This document shows, one piece after another, positions 33,724 to 42,727 of a stretch of 64,000 bases of DNA. A program made the position numbers and the translations under genes. How positions within the stretch are numbered: position 1 is the first letter of the stretch; the number at the start of each line of letters is the position of its first letter. Below the pieces are notes generated by a model, which saw only the letters and a program-made list of their open reading frames with translations, did not search any database and had not been told where the DNA came from. The DNA comes from Sphingomonas sp. Root720. GTDB taxonomy: Bacteria > Pseudomonadota > Alphaproteobacteria > Sphingomonadales > Sphingomonadaceae. The stretch lies in assembly GCF_001428605.1 (NCBI RefSeq), contig NZ_LMID01000001.1, forward strand, positions 751,372 to 815,371. Reading direction: 5' to 3'.

Positions 33724-34293
33724 ATGGTGAAAGTGCATCCATGGCGCAATTGCCTGGCGATCGTCATGAGCTTCGCTCTGGGGGCCTGCTCTCCCATGGC
33801 TGGCCTGGAACCGTTGCCGGTAAGCGCATCGACCCAATATCTGCTCGACGCCGGGGACGAACTGCGCGTCACTGCCTACGGGCTCGACGGCTTCTCCAGC
33901 ACCTATGTGATCAGCGACATGGGCACGGTGTCGCTGCCGCTGATCGGCGACGTGCCGGCCAGCGGCAAGACCGCCGACCAGGTCCAGCAGGCGATCGCCC
34001 GGCAACTGACCGAGCGGCGCATCGTCAACGCGCCGATCGTCAATGTGCAGGTCAACGAATACCGGCACTTCTTCGTCGTCGGGGAAGTCAAGAAACCCGG
34101 CGAATATCCCTTCCGTCCGGGCACATCGGTGCTGAACGCGATATCGATGGCCGGCGGCTACACCTTCCGCGCGCAGACGAAGAAGGTCGCGATCATCCGT
34201 CGGCAGGCCAATGGCAGCTTCACGGCGGTGGCCACCGAGCAGTCCCTGATCCAGCCGGGCGATACGATCCGCGTCTACGAAAGCTGGTTCTAG
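33724..34293 (+). CDS. Wza-like polysaccharide export lipoprotein
   Basis: 189 residues, excellent GGAGGAG ribosome-binding site. Lipoprotein signal with lipobox FALGAC. A Poly_export domain (DAGDELRVTAYGLDGFSSTYVISDMGTVSLPLIGDVPASG) is followed by one SLBB domain (FFVVGEVKKPGEYPFRPGTSVLNAISMAGGYT). It is shorter than Wza (~380) and lacks the C-terminal amphipathic helix, so the outer-membrane pore may come from the barrel protein encoded 3 bases downstream (inference). It should work with the Wzc-like protein at 16781. Confidence 0.92.
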   Translation: MVKVHPWRNCLAIVMSFALGACSPMAGLEPLPVSASTQYLLDAGDELRVTAYGLDGFSSTYVISDMGTVSLPLIGDVPASGKTADQVQQAIARQLTERRIVNAPIVNVQVNEYRHFFVVGEVKKPGEYPFRPGTSVLNAISMAGGYTFRAQTKKVAIIRRQANGSFTAVATEQSLIQPGDTIRVYESWF

Positions 34294-34296
34294 GCC

Positions 34297-35556
34297 ATGC
34301 GGCACCGGGCCGCATCGGCCTCGCGCCGTCCCCTGGCGGCAGCGATCGCTCTGGCCGGGCTGGTTTCCGCCCCTCCGCTCGGGGCCCAGTCGGTCGAGGA
34401 CGACAGCGGGCGACTTCAATCGGTCCTGACGCTCGAGCGGGAAGGCTATCAGCCGCGACGCGTCAATATCGGCACCACCGTGCTGACCCCGGAGATCGAG
34501 GCCAGCGCGGTCTACGACAGCAATATCTACGCGGCGCACGACCATCGGCGCAGCGATGTGCTGACGACGCTACGTCCCCGGATCGTCGGCGAGGACGACG
34601 AGGGGCGCCTGCGCTGGCGCGGCCAGATGTCCGCCGAGCTTCGCCGCTATGCCTCCACCAGCCGGGAGAACAGCGACAGCTATGGCGCCTCCGCGAGGGT
34701 CGCCGCCGACCTCGCCAGCGCCGTCACCATAACCGGCGGCGGCGGCTACCGGCGCGCGGTCGAGAATCGCTCCGATCCGGAAGTGCGGCAGAACCCCACG
34801 CTCGGTCCGCCGCTGTTCGATGTCGCGAACGGGGAACTCGCCCTGCAGGGGGGCCGCGGAAGACTGGGTCTTTCGCTCAAGGGACAGGTCGAGAAATATG
34901 ATTTCGTATCGTCCTTCAACAACGATCGCGACTTCACCAGCTATCGCGGCACCGTGCGCCTGCGTTACAATGTCGCGCCGGCGATCAACGGCTTCGTCCA
35001 GGCCTATGCCAACCAGCGCAGCTTCCGGCTCCGCGACCGCGTCAGCGGGATCGACCGGGACGGCCGGACCCTCGGCGGGCTCGTCGGCGTCCAGATCGAT
35101 CCCGGCGGCAAGCTGCGGGGCGACGTCGGCGTGGGCTTCTTCCGGTACCGGCCGTCGTCGGCCACGCTGAAGGGCTTCTCCGGCTTCGCCGTGGATGGCA
35201 CCCTGATCTACACGCCACGCGATCGCATCGCCTTCATCCTCGACGTCTTCCGCGGCGACGTGGCGACCGTCCGCAACGGCGCGAGCGGCCGGATCGACAG
35301 CCGCCTCCGCCTCGCCATCCAGCAGGAGATCCGCCACAACCTCCTGTCGAGCGTTGCCTTCCGCGTCCGGCGGACGGGCTATCGCGGCGTCAGCGACCGG
35401 TTGACCACGATCGGCGGCGACGTCGATCTCGAATATCTGATCAATCGCCGCCTGTCGGTCGCGTTCGTCGGCCAGTTGGTCAAGCGCACCAGCAGGACGA
35501 TGGCCGAGACGTTCGAACGCGCCCGTGCGGGCCTGGAACTCCGGATACGCTACTGA
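34297..35556 (+). CDS. Outer-membrane beta-barrel protein of EPS export locus
   Basis: 419 residues with a signal peptide (RRPLAAAIALAGLVSAPPLGAQ). The rest is alternating beta-strand sequence ending in a Tyr-Arg-Tyr type C-terminus (ARAGLELRIRY), typical of outer-membrane barrels. It matches the pattern of barrel proteins (outer-membrane beta-barrel family 2) found in EPS loci (VTPEIEASAVYDSNIYAA). It is packed between the exporter and the beta-helix lyase genes with 2-3 base gaps. Its role is likely polymer passage or anchoring (inference). Confidence 0.85.
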   Translation: MRHRAASASRRPLAAAIALAGLVSAPPLGAQSVEDDSGRLQSVLTLEREGYQPRRVNIGTTVLTPEIEASAVYDSNIYAAHDHRRSDVLTTLRPRIVGEDDEGRLRWRGQMSAELRRYASTSRENSDSYGASARVAADLASAVTITGGGGYRRAVENRSDPEVRQNPTLGPPLFDVANGELALQGGRGRLGLSLKGQVEKYDFVSSFNNDRDFTSYRGTVRLRYNVAPAINGFVQAYANQRSFRLRDRVSGIDRDGRTLGGLVGVQIDPGGKLRGDVGVGFFRYRPSSATLKGFSGFAVDGTLIYTPRDRIAFILDVFRGDVATVRNGASGRIDSRLRLAIQQEIRHNLLSSVAFRVRRTGYRGVSDRLTTIGGDVDLEYLINRRLSVAFVGQLVKRTSRTMAETFERARAGLELRIRY

Positions 35557-35558
35557 CC

Positions 35559-36878
35559 ATGATCAAGGTGCTTCCGGTCATATTGCTGCTGCTCGTCGCC
35601 TCGGGGGATGGCGCCACGACCCGCAAGAAGGAACTGCCCGCCTTCCCGGGGGCGCAAGGCTATGGCCGCATGTCCGCCGGCGGGCGCGGCGGCCGCGTGA
35701 TCCTGGTGACGACGCTCGCCGATGCGGGGCCGGGCTCGCTGCGCGCCTGCATCGAGCGTTCGGGCCCGCGCGTCTGCATCTTCAGGGTGAGCGGAGTGAT
35801 CCGCTTCACGCAGCGGCCGCCGGTCATCGCCAATCCCTACATCACGATCGCCGGCCAGACCGCGCCGGGCGACGGCATCACCCTGGCGCATGGCGGCGGC
35901 CCGCTGGGCTTCACCCCGCTGCTCATCAAGAACAGCCATGACGTCATCATACGCGATATCCGCATTCGGCCCGATCTCAAGGGCGACTTCGCGGGCGCGA
36001 ACGACGCCATCACCTTCGAGAACAGCCGCAACGTGATCATCGATCACGTCAGCGGGAGCTGGGCGCTCGACGAGAATATCAACGGACAGGGCGACAACGA
36101 CAATGTCACGGTCAGCTGGTCGATCTTCGCTGAGGGGATTCCCCGCCACGACAAATGCGCCCTGCTCGGCAGCGATCCGACCAAGCCGCAGCGGATGAGC
36201 TTCATCTACAATGTCTGCGCGCACAACGGGGACCGCAATCCGGACCTGAATTTCAGGCCGAGGTCCTGTATCGATGTGATCAACAACCTGTTCTACGACG
36301 CCCAGTTCCAGTTCGCGGAGGTCTGGGAAAGCTATGGCGGCACGACCGCCAACATCGTCGCCAACATCTTCAGGTCCGGTCCGAGCACCTCGCCGGAGGC
36401 GATCGGCATCGATCGTCAGCGGATCGGCAGCCGGGGCGCGGCGCGGATCTTCGTGCAGGACAATGTCTTCGACGGCGTCTTCATCCACGCCGCGCCGGGG
36501 ATAGCGGAGATCAGCGCCGGCCGGCCCGTCTGTCCGCTGTCGATCCGACCGATCGCGCCCGCGCTGGCCTATAGCCGGATCCTCGACGAGGCCGGCGCCT
36601 TTCCCCGCGACGCCGTCGATCGGCGCATCGTCGCCGAGGTGCGTTCCAGGACCGGCCGCATACGGCACATGCCCGGCACGATCCCGGCCGTCCGCCAGGC
36701 CGAGGCGCCTCGCGACAGCGACGGCGACGGCATGCCGGACAGCTGGGAGCGCGACCACGGAAGCCAACCGGCCGTCGCCGACCCGTGGAGGGACGCGAAC
36801 GGCAACGGCATTCCCAATCTCGACGAATATCTCGACGATGCGCACCGGCGGGCGATGGCGGCCATCCCGCCGTCGTGA
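35559..36878 (+). CDS. Exported pectate-lyase-like right-handed beta-helix protein
   Basis: 439 residues with an N-terminal signal (IKVLPVILLLLVASGDG). PelB/pectate-lyase-like opening FPGAQGYGRMSAGGRGGRVILVTTLADAGPGSLRACIE. Successive beta-helix coils follow (NPYITIAGQTAPGDGITL, NVIIDHVSGSWALDENI). The tail carries two thrombospondin-type-3-like calcium loops (DSDGDGMPDSWE; DANGNGIPNLDEY). It probably cleaves or trims the uronate-containing polymer in the periplasm or outside. It is the last gene of the rightward operon; only 3 bases separate it from the convergent acyltransferase stop. Confidence 0.85.
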   Translation: MIKVLPVILLLLVASGDGATTRKKELPAFPGAQGYGRMSAGGRGGRVILVTTLADAGPGSLRACIERSGPRVCIFRVSGVIRFTQRPPVIANPYITIAGQTAPGDGITLAHGGGPLGFTPLLIKNSHDVIIRDIRIRPDLKGDFAGANDAITFENSRNVIIDHVSGSWALDENINGQGDNDNVTVSWSIFAEGIPRHDKCALLGSDPTKPQRMSFIYNVCAHNGDRNPDLNFRPRSCIDVINNLFYDAQFQFAEVWESYGGTTANIVANIFRSGPSTSPEAIGIDRQRIGSRGAARIFVQDNVFDGVFIHAAPGIAEISAGRPVCPLSIRPIAPALAYSRILDEAGAFPRDAVDRRIVAEVRSRTGRIRHMPGTIPAVRQAEAPRDSDGDGMPDSWERDHGSQPAVADPWRDANGNGIPNLDEYLDDAHRRAMAAIPPS

Positions 36879-36881
36879 TCC

Positions 36882-39029
36882 TCACGGTGCGGCGGGGGGT
36901 CCCCAGCGATCGTCTATCGTCGCGCCGATCGCCGCGACGAGGCGGTCCGCGCCGGCACGGCTCAGATGGTTGTCGTCGCGGTAGAAGATCGCGGTGCCGT
37001 CGTGGCTGAAGCAACGCGCACCCGCGCAGAACAGGTTTTCCGGATAGACGCGCGCGACATCGGGATGGACGCCCACGGCATCGAGCATCGCATGGCTGCG
37101 CCGGCTGCGCGCCAGATATTGCCGGCGCGAGACCGACGCCTGCTGCGGTGAGAGCCACGCCCCCGCCGGCTCGCTGCGCGCCAGCTGCAGCAGCTTGCGC
37201 GGGATGTTCCATCCCATCTCGGGCACCGGATAGACGAGCACCACCTTCACCCCCCGCTGGATCAGCCGCTCGACGGTGCCGATGATCCGCGCGCGGATCC
37301 GCTCCTCGCTGGCCGCGCGGTCATAGGGGCCGTCCGCCGCCGAGAGATGCGGCGCGTTGCCGGGTTCGGCCCCGCCGGCGCCATTGTCGAACCGGCTCCG
37401 CTCCACGACGATCGGCAGCCGCATCATGATGACGGCAACCGCGCGCGGCTGACGCAGCGCATAGTCCAGGCGCGCGCGGTTATAGGCGTCGGGGCAACTC
37501 GGCACGCCGTCGTCTACGCGGACCAGCCCGGGCAGGAAAAGGCAGCCACCGCGATTCAGCAGCGTGACGCTCGCGAGGCTGGTCGACATGTCGAGCCGAT
37601 CGATGAGCGCGCCGCTGAGCAGGCGTGCGTGCGAGTCGCCGATCAGGAGCAGGTTGTAGCCCCCCGCATCGGCGCCCCGGAAGACGCAGGGTCCGCGCGC
37701 CGGCACATAGTTCATGCAGCCCAGCCCGCGCTGCATGATACCGGCTTCGTCGACGATCTCGGCCCTGGCGATCGCATCGAGCGGCGCGGCGAAGCGGCCG
37801 GGCGCGCCATTCGTCACCACCAGCGCGGCGCCCGCCGCCGCCAGGGCGATGCCGCCCGCGACGGCGATGATCCAGATCGATCGCGACCCGACCCGCCGCC
37901 GGTCGCGCGTCGGACGCTCGACGAGGTGGTAGGTGGCGATGGCGGCGAGGATCGCCAGCAGGATCCAGCCGAGCTTCACGCTCGTGGGCGCGTCGTCAAC
38001 GCGCAGCAGGCGGCCGAAGGCGAGGATGGGCTGGTGCCACAGATAGAGCGAATAGGAGATCAGCCCGATCGACACCATCGGCATCGACGCGAGCCAGCGG
38101 CTCGCGATGTCGCCATGGCCGGCATATCGGATGATCAGCGCGGTTCCGGCGACGGGGATCAGGGTCAGCAGGCCGGGATGGTGATGATGCGTCGACATGA
38201 ACGGCACGCAGGCCAGAATCGCGGCGAGCCCGACCAGCGGCGCCGATCGGCATCGGAACGGCACGCGTTCCCGGCCGCCGTCGAGTTCGTGCAGGGCCAG
38301 CATGGCGCCGACCGCCAGCTCCCATATGCGCGACGGCAGGAGATAGAAGGACGCATCGGGCGCATAGGCCGTCATCGTCTCGGCCACGGCGAGCGAGACG
38401 ACGGTCAGGCCGGCGAGGATCGGCATCATCCAGCTGCGGGCATATCGGCCGACGACCAGCAGCAGTGCGGGGAAGAGCAGGTAGAATTGCTCCTCCACGC
38501 CAAGGCTCCACATGTGGATCAGCGGCGTCGTGAGATTGTCGCCGGCGTCGTAGCTTCCCGCCTGCCAGAAGAAGATGTTGGCGACCGAGGCGACCGAGCT
38601 GGTCAGCGAGGCGCCATAGGTCTTGAGTTCGCTCGGCAGCATCAGCCACCACGCCATGGGCAGCGTCGACGCCAGCACGACGTAGAGCGCCGGAAGGATG
38701 CGACGGGCGCGCCGCTCGTAGAAGCGGAGGAGGCTGAACCTGCCCGCGTCCATCTCCCGGAGCAGGATCAGGCCGATCAGATAGCCGCTGATCACCAGGA
38801 AGATATCGACCCCGATGAACCCGCCGGGGAAGGGATCCACGCCGGCGATGCGGAACTGCGCGTGGAACAGGATGACGAGGCCGACGGCGATCGCGCGCAG
38901 GCCGTCGATCTCGGGCCGGTAGAAGCCCGCCGCCTGCGCCGGCCGAATCCCGGTCCATCCGCGCGCGATCCTTCCGACCTTGTCGATTCGCGGCCGGATG
39001 CGCGCGACGGCGGCCGAGCCAGGCGTCAC
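36882..39029 (-). CDS. OafA/YrhL-type acyltransferase 3 with SGNH domain
   Basis: 715 residues from GTG 39029, which overlaps the TGA of the upstream glycosyltransferase gene (GTGA). N-terminal acyltransferase-3 domain with ~10 TM helices (YRPEIDGLRAIAVGLVILFHAQF; GFIGVDIFLVISGYL; RRARRILPAL). The C-terminal SGNH hydrolase-like domain has IGDSHARLL (block I Ser) and DDNHLSRAGA (Asp/His). It O-acetylates (or otherwise O-acylates) the polysaccharide at the periplasmic side. The frame open to 39263 lies within the glycosyltransferase gene. Confidence 0.93.
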   Translation of the reverse strand: MTPGSAAVARIRPRIDKVGRIARGWTGIRPAQAAGFYRPEIDGLRAIAVGLVILFHAQFRIAGVDPFPGGFIGVDIFLVISGYLIGLILLREMDAGRFSLLRFYERRARRILPALYVVLASTLPMAWWLMLPSELKTYGASLTSSVASVANIFFWQAGSYDAGDNLTTPLIHMWSLGVEEQFYLLFPALLLVVGRYARSWMMPILAGLTVVSLAVAETMTAYAPDASFYLLPSRIWELAVGAMLALHELDGGRERVPFRCRSAPLVGLAAILACVPFMSTHHHHPGLLTLIPVAGTALIIRYAGHGDIASRWLASMPMVSIGLISYSLYLWHQPILAFGRLLRVDDAPTSVKLGWILLAILAAIATYHLVERPTRDRRRVGSRSIWIIAVAGGIALAAAGAALVVTNGAPGRFAAPLDAIARAEIVDEAGIMQRGLGCMNYVPARGPCVFRGADAGGYNLLLIGDSHARLLSGALIDRLDMSTSLASVTLLNRGGCLFLPGLVRVDDGVPSCPDAYNRARLDYALRQPRAVAVIMMRLPIVVERSRFDNGAGGAEPGNAPHLSAADGPYDRAASEERIRARIIGTVERLIQRGVKVVLVYPVPEMGWNIPRKLLQLARSEPAGAWLSPQQASVSRRQYLARSRRSHAMLDAVGVHPDVARVYPENLFCAGARCFSHDGTAIFYRDDNHLSRAGADRLVAAIGATIDDRWGPPAAP

Positions 39030-40234
39030 TGCCGGCGCCGGCGAAGCGACAGCGCCGACCCACCCGCCGCATCCGGCGCGACCGCCGGCCGCGCGCGACG
39101 GGGCCGCGCGATGCGGTCGATCACAGTCTCCCACTGGCGAGCGACCCGGTCGACCGCGAAGCGCCTGGCCGAATGCCCCGCATTCTCCCCAAGCGACCGG
39201 CGCAGCGCGGCGCTGGCCATGAGCCGGGCCAATGTCCGTGCCAGCGCGACGACATTCTCGCACTCGACCAGCATACCGTCATAGCCGGTCTTGATCAGTT
39301 CGCGCGGCCCATAGGGACAGTCGAAAGCGACCACCGGCAGGCCGCAGGCCATCGCCTCGCCCAGCGCGTTGGGAAAACCTTCGTAGCGCGACGGCAGCAC
39401 GAAGGCCGAAGCCTGTTCCGCCCACCCGCCCTGCACCCCGCTCACCCCGCGCAGCGTGATGCGGCCGGCGGCCGCCGACGCCTCGATCGCCGCCTGCAGG
39501 GCCCGCCGGTCCGGGCCTTCTCCCCAGATGTCGAGAACCCAGTCCGGATGGTCGCCCGCCACCCGCGCAAAGGCCTCGATGAGCAGGTCGAAACCCTTCT
39601 GGTGGGTCAGCCGGCCGACCGCGACCAGCCGCAGGGGGGCAGGCGCATCCTCATAGGGCGCCGGCACGCCGGGCGGCGGGACGATGGGGTTGGGAATGAC
39701 CGCCACGCGCCCGCGCGCCGCCCGTGGCACGCTTTCGATCGCTCGCATCGTCTGTGCCACGATCGCGTCGGCCCGGTGGAGGAGCAGGCTGTTGGCACGG
39801 TTCCAGAACGGGCTCGCCGCCTGCTTCATGGGGTTGTTGCGTTCGCACACCGCGAGCTTCAGCCCGGTCCCGATCGTCGCCAGCAGCGTCAGCACGTTGA
39901 TCTTGGTGAGAAAGCTGAACACGATGTCGGGACGTTCGCGCCGGAGAGCGGCCCGAAGCCGGAAGACGCGGCGAAACAGCTCGAAACCGCGGCGATGGCG
40001 GGCGCCGTCCCCGCGGGAGGAATCGAGCCGCAGCAACAGGACGCGCCCGTCCACCCAGTGGTAGACCCGGTCCTGCGGCGTATCGAACGTGCATATCGAG
40101 ACATGCCATCCCGCCTCGACCCACCGCGAGGCCAGCAGGCTGATCACCCGTTCCGCGCCTCCCGGCCCCAGGGCTTCGGTCACGAAGCATATCCTGCGGC
40201 TCGGAGGCCCCTTGAAATCGTCCCTGCCCTGCAT
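39026..40234 (-). CDS. GT4 family glycosyltransferase
   Basis: 402 residues. ICFVTEALGPGGAERVISLLASRWVEAGWHVSICTFD at the N-terminus. C-terminal nucleotide-sugar site with AVGRLTHQKGFDLLIEAFARVAGDHPDW, LDIWGEGPDR and SRYEGFPNALGEAMACGLPVVAFDC. It resembles EpsD/WcaL-type and GalNAc-transferring PglJ-like enzymes but the sugar cannot be fixed. It is co-transcribed with the acyltransferase. Its start is divergent from the methyltransferase gene across 187 bases, which contain CTAATCC-TTC-GGGATAG at 40284-40300, a weak dyad. Confidence 0.9.
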   Translation of the reverse strand: MQGRDDFKGPPSRRICFVTEALGPGGAERVISLLASRWVEAGWHVSICTFDTPQDRVYHWVDGRVLLLRLDSSRGDGARHRRGFELFRRVFRLRAALRRERPDIVFSFLTKINVLTLLATIGTGLKLAVCERNNPMKQAASPFWNRANSLLLHRADAIVAQTMRAIESVPRAARGRVAVIPNPIVPPPGVPAPYEDAPAPLRLVAVGRLTHQKGFDLLIEAFARVAGDHPDWVLDIWGEGPDRRALQAAIEASAAAGRITLRGVSGVQGGWAEQASAFVLPSRYEGFPNALGEAMACGLPVVAFDCPYGPRELIKTGYDGMLVECENVVALARTLARLMASAALRRSLGENAGHSARRFAVDRVARQWETVIDRIARPRRARPAVAPDAAGGSALSLRRRRQ

Positions 40235-40421
40235 GCCGAAATGCTATATCGGCCGCGACAAGGCGCGATGGGCTCTTCCGAGACTAATCCTTCGGGATAG
40301 GGACAACCATCCCGTCGCGCATTTCCTGCGCATCGGAGCCGCCGCCCTGCCTCCTATGGCACGTTTTTCGGCGCCGGCTATCGGGCTATCCATGTTTCGC
40401 CAAGGGCCACGGGAGGCGCCG

Positions 40422-41381
40422 ATGCGGATCGTTTCACGGAATAACGGGAGGTCCGCATCGGTCACCCACGATCATATCATGGCGACCGTCATGACGCTGC
40501 TCCGCGAACGGCAGGTCACGCCTCGCGGCGGCAGGCTCCGCGTGCTCGACATAGGATGCGGCGATGGCGCGCTCGTCGATCATCTCCAGTACGCCCTCGC
40601 CGCCGCCCTGCCCGGGCTGGCGATCGAAGTGCACGGCTTCGATATCGGGGAACAGGGATATAATGACGGCGACCAGTTCGACACCGCGATCGGACGGCTC
40701 GCCGCCCGGCATCCGCACATCGAGTGGCGCGAACGGATAAGCCTGCAGTCGGATGTCGAGCCATGGCGCTACCCGTCGGGCTTCTTCGACCTCGCCATAT
40801 CCAACCAGGTGCTCGAGCATGTCGACGACCTGACGACCTTTCTGGCCGAACTGCAGCGCTGCCTCTCGCCCAACGGCGCGTCGGTCCACGTCTTCCCGTT
40901 GTCGAGCTGCATCGTCGAGGCGCATTGTCAGACCCCGTTCGCCCACTGGATCCGCGATTTCGACCGGCGGGTCGACTGGATCGAGTTGCTGAGCCGGCTC
41001 AACATCGGTTCCTATCGGCGGCACAGCAATATCCTCGGCCATAGCGACCGTCACGACCATGCCGTCCAGACCGCGCAATATATTCAATGCTGGACGCGCT
41101 ACCGCGATTTCCGGACGATCGCGGACGCGTGCGACGCTGCCGCGCTTTCGGTGACGAGCGGGCTGACCAAGGGACTGTTCATCGCCAAGCTGCGATCGTT
41201 GCTGCGGCTCGCCCCACCGACCGGCTACCGTCGGTCGCGCCTGATGGGACTCGACTGGCTGTCCTTTGCGATCGGCCGTCATCTGTCGTCGTCGACGCTG
41301 GTGATCAGGCCGGCAAGCTACGACATCGGACGCCGGATCGCGGCGGAGAAGGCCGCGCGCACGATGCGCGAGGCGGCCTGA
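40422..41381 (+). CDS. SAM-dependent methyltransferase (class I)
   Basis: 319 residues from ATG 40422, preceded by GGGAGG. SAM-binding motif I LRVLDIGCGDGALVDHL at ~40-55, an acidic post-I (HGFDIGEQ) and motif IV FFDLAISNQVLEHVDD. The second half is longer than in minimal methyltransferases and probably binds the acceptor. In this setting it may O-methylate a sugar or a chain end (inference). The in-frame upstream sequence from 40089 overlaps the divergent glycosyltransferase gene and was rejected. Confidence 0.87.
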   Translation: MRIVSRNNGRSASVTHDHIMATVMTLLRERQVTPRGGRLRVLDIGCGDGALVDHLQYALAAALPGLAIEVHGFDIGEQGYNDGDQFDTAIGRLAARHPHIEWRERISLQSDVEPWRYPSGFFDLAISNQVLEHVDDLTTFLAELQRCLSPNGASVHVFPLSSCIVEAHCQTPFAHWIRDFDRRVDWIELLSRLNIGSYRRHSNILGHSDRHDHAVQTAQYIQCWTRYRDFRTIADACDAAALSVTSGLTKGLFIAKLRSLLRLAPPTGYRRSRLMGLDWLSFAIGRHLSSSTLVIRPASYDIGRRIAAEKAARTMREAA

Positions 41382-41500
41382 CGGGCGGCTCTCACCCGAA
41401 AGAGTGCGCGCATAAACCCGAAGGTCGTTCGTGAAGCGCCGCGCCGTCTCCTAATCGAAGACATGACGGACGGCGCAAGGGCTCGAGGGCGCGGAAAACG

Positions 41501-42727
41501 ATGATGCAGGGCAACCCGACACGAATTTGCTTTCCCTTCACCGGAGACGTGGTGGGCGGCAGCCACCTCTCGGTGCTTGGACTGGTCCGCAATCTCGACC
41601 GGTCGCGCTTCACGCCGGTGATCGTGCCGCAATATCCGGACGGCGCCATCGCGGCCCTGTTCCGACCCACCGGCCTGCTCGCGGACATCCAGCCGCAGTG
41701 GACCCGGCTTCCCTACGACAGCAGCGTCGGCCCCTGGAAGATGCTGCAGCTGCTCAAGGATATTCCCGCCCAGGTCCATTTCCTTCGGGCAGGCGGGTTC
41801 GACATCGTCCACAGCAATGACGGGCGGACCCATGCGACATGGGGACCGGCGGCGCGCCTCTCCGGGGCAAAGCTGCTCTGGCACCAGCGCGGGGACCCGG
41901 GTGCGATCGGGCTGCGGCTGGCGGCGCCTCTGCTGGCCAACCGGGTCGTCGCGGTCTCCCGCTTCGCATCCCCCCGGCCCGGCCTGTGGTCCGCCGCGCG
42001 CCGATGCACGGTGGTACACAGTCCCTTCGCCACCGAAGCGAGCGAGGACCGGGTCGCCGCACGGGCCGCGCTCGTCGCGGAACTCGGCTGCGATCCGGAC
42101 ACCGCCTTCATCGGCTTCTTCGGCGCGTTCATTCGGCGCAAGCGCCCGTTCCTCTTCATCGACGCGATCGCCGAACTCACCGGCCGCCACCTGTCGCGGC
42201 CGGTGATGGGGCTGATGTTCGGCGAAGCCTATGACGGCGGTCGTACCGAAACCGCCCTCGCCAACCACGCGCGCAAACGCAATGTCGCGGACATCGTGAA
42301 GCTGATGGGCTTCCGCACGCCGGGGCCGCGCTGGCTCGCGGCCTGCGACATGCTGATGGTGCCCGCTCTGGGCGAACCTTTCGGACGCACGCTGATCGAG
42401 GCGATGCTGGTGGGAACGCCGGTGATCGCCACGGCGTCGGGCGGCAACGTCGAAGCCCTGAAGAACGGGGATATCGGCGTGCTGGTGCCGCCCGAAAATG
42501 CGGTAGCCCTGGCCAATGCCGCGGTCGTGCTCATCGACTGGCCGATGGCGGCGGCGACCATCGCCGCAAAGGCCGCGGAGGACGCAACCTCCCGGTTCGG
42601 CGAGACGCTCCACGCCGATCAGATCATGGCCGTCTACGAAGCCATGCTGGGACGAACCAGCCCGCCGAAACACCCTCCCGCGCCAATGGCCCACCCCGTC
42701 CTGATGGAAAGCGAGCCCGCTTCATGA
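41501..42727 (+). CDS. GT4 family glycosyltransferase
   Basis: 408 residues. N-terminus RICFPFTGDVVGGSHLSVLGLVRNLD. C-terminal domain with GFFGAFIRRKRPFLFIDAIAEL and the E-x7-E region VPALGEPFGRTLIEAMLVGTPVIATASGGNVE. Its stop overlaps the ATG of the metallo-beta-lactamase-fold gene (ATGA). The 119-base gap before it (41382-41500) may carry a promoter. Donor and acceptor are unknown. Confidence 0.9.
   Translation: MMQGNPTRICFPFTGDVVGGSHLSVLGLVRNLDRSRFTPVIVPQYPDGAIAALFRPTGLLADIQPQWTRLPYDSSVGPWKMLQLLKDIPAQVHFLRAGGFDIVHSNDGRTHATWGPAARLSGAKLLWHQRGDPGAIGLRLAAPLLANRVVAVSRFASPRPGLWSAARRCTVVHSPFATEASEDRVAARAALVAELGCDPDTAFIGFFGAFIRRKRPFLFIDAIAELTGRHLSRPVMGLMFGEAYDGGRTETALANHARKRNVADIVKLMGFRTPGPRWLAACDMLMVPALGEPFGRTLIEAMLVGTPVIATASGGNVEALKNGDIGVLVPPENAVALANAAVVLIDWPMAAATIAAKAAEDATSRFGETLHADQIMAVYEAMLGRTSPPKHPPAPMAHPVLMESEPAS

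Noticed and set aside
37347-39284. 645-codon rightward frame opposite the acyltransferase-SGNH gene
   Set aside because: A shadow frame of a gene with clear domains on the other strand; no ribosome-binding site or motif.
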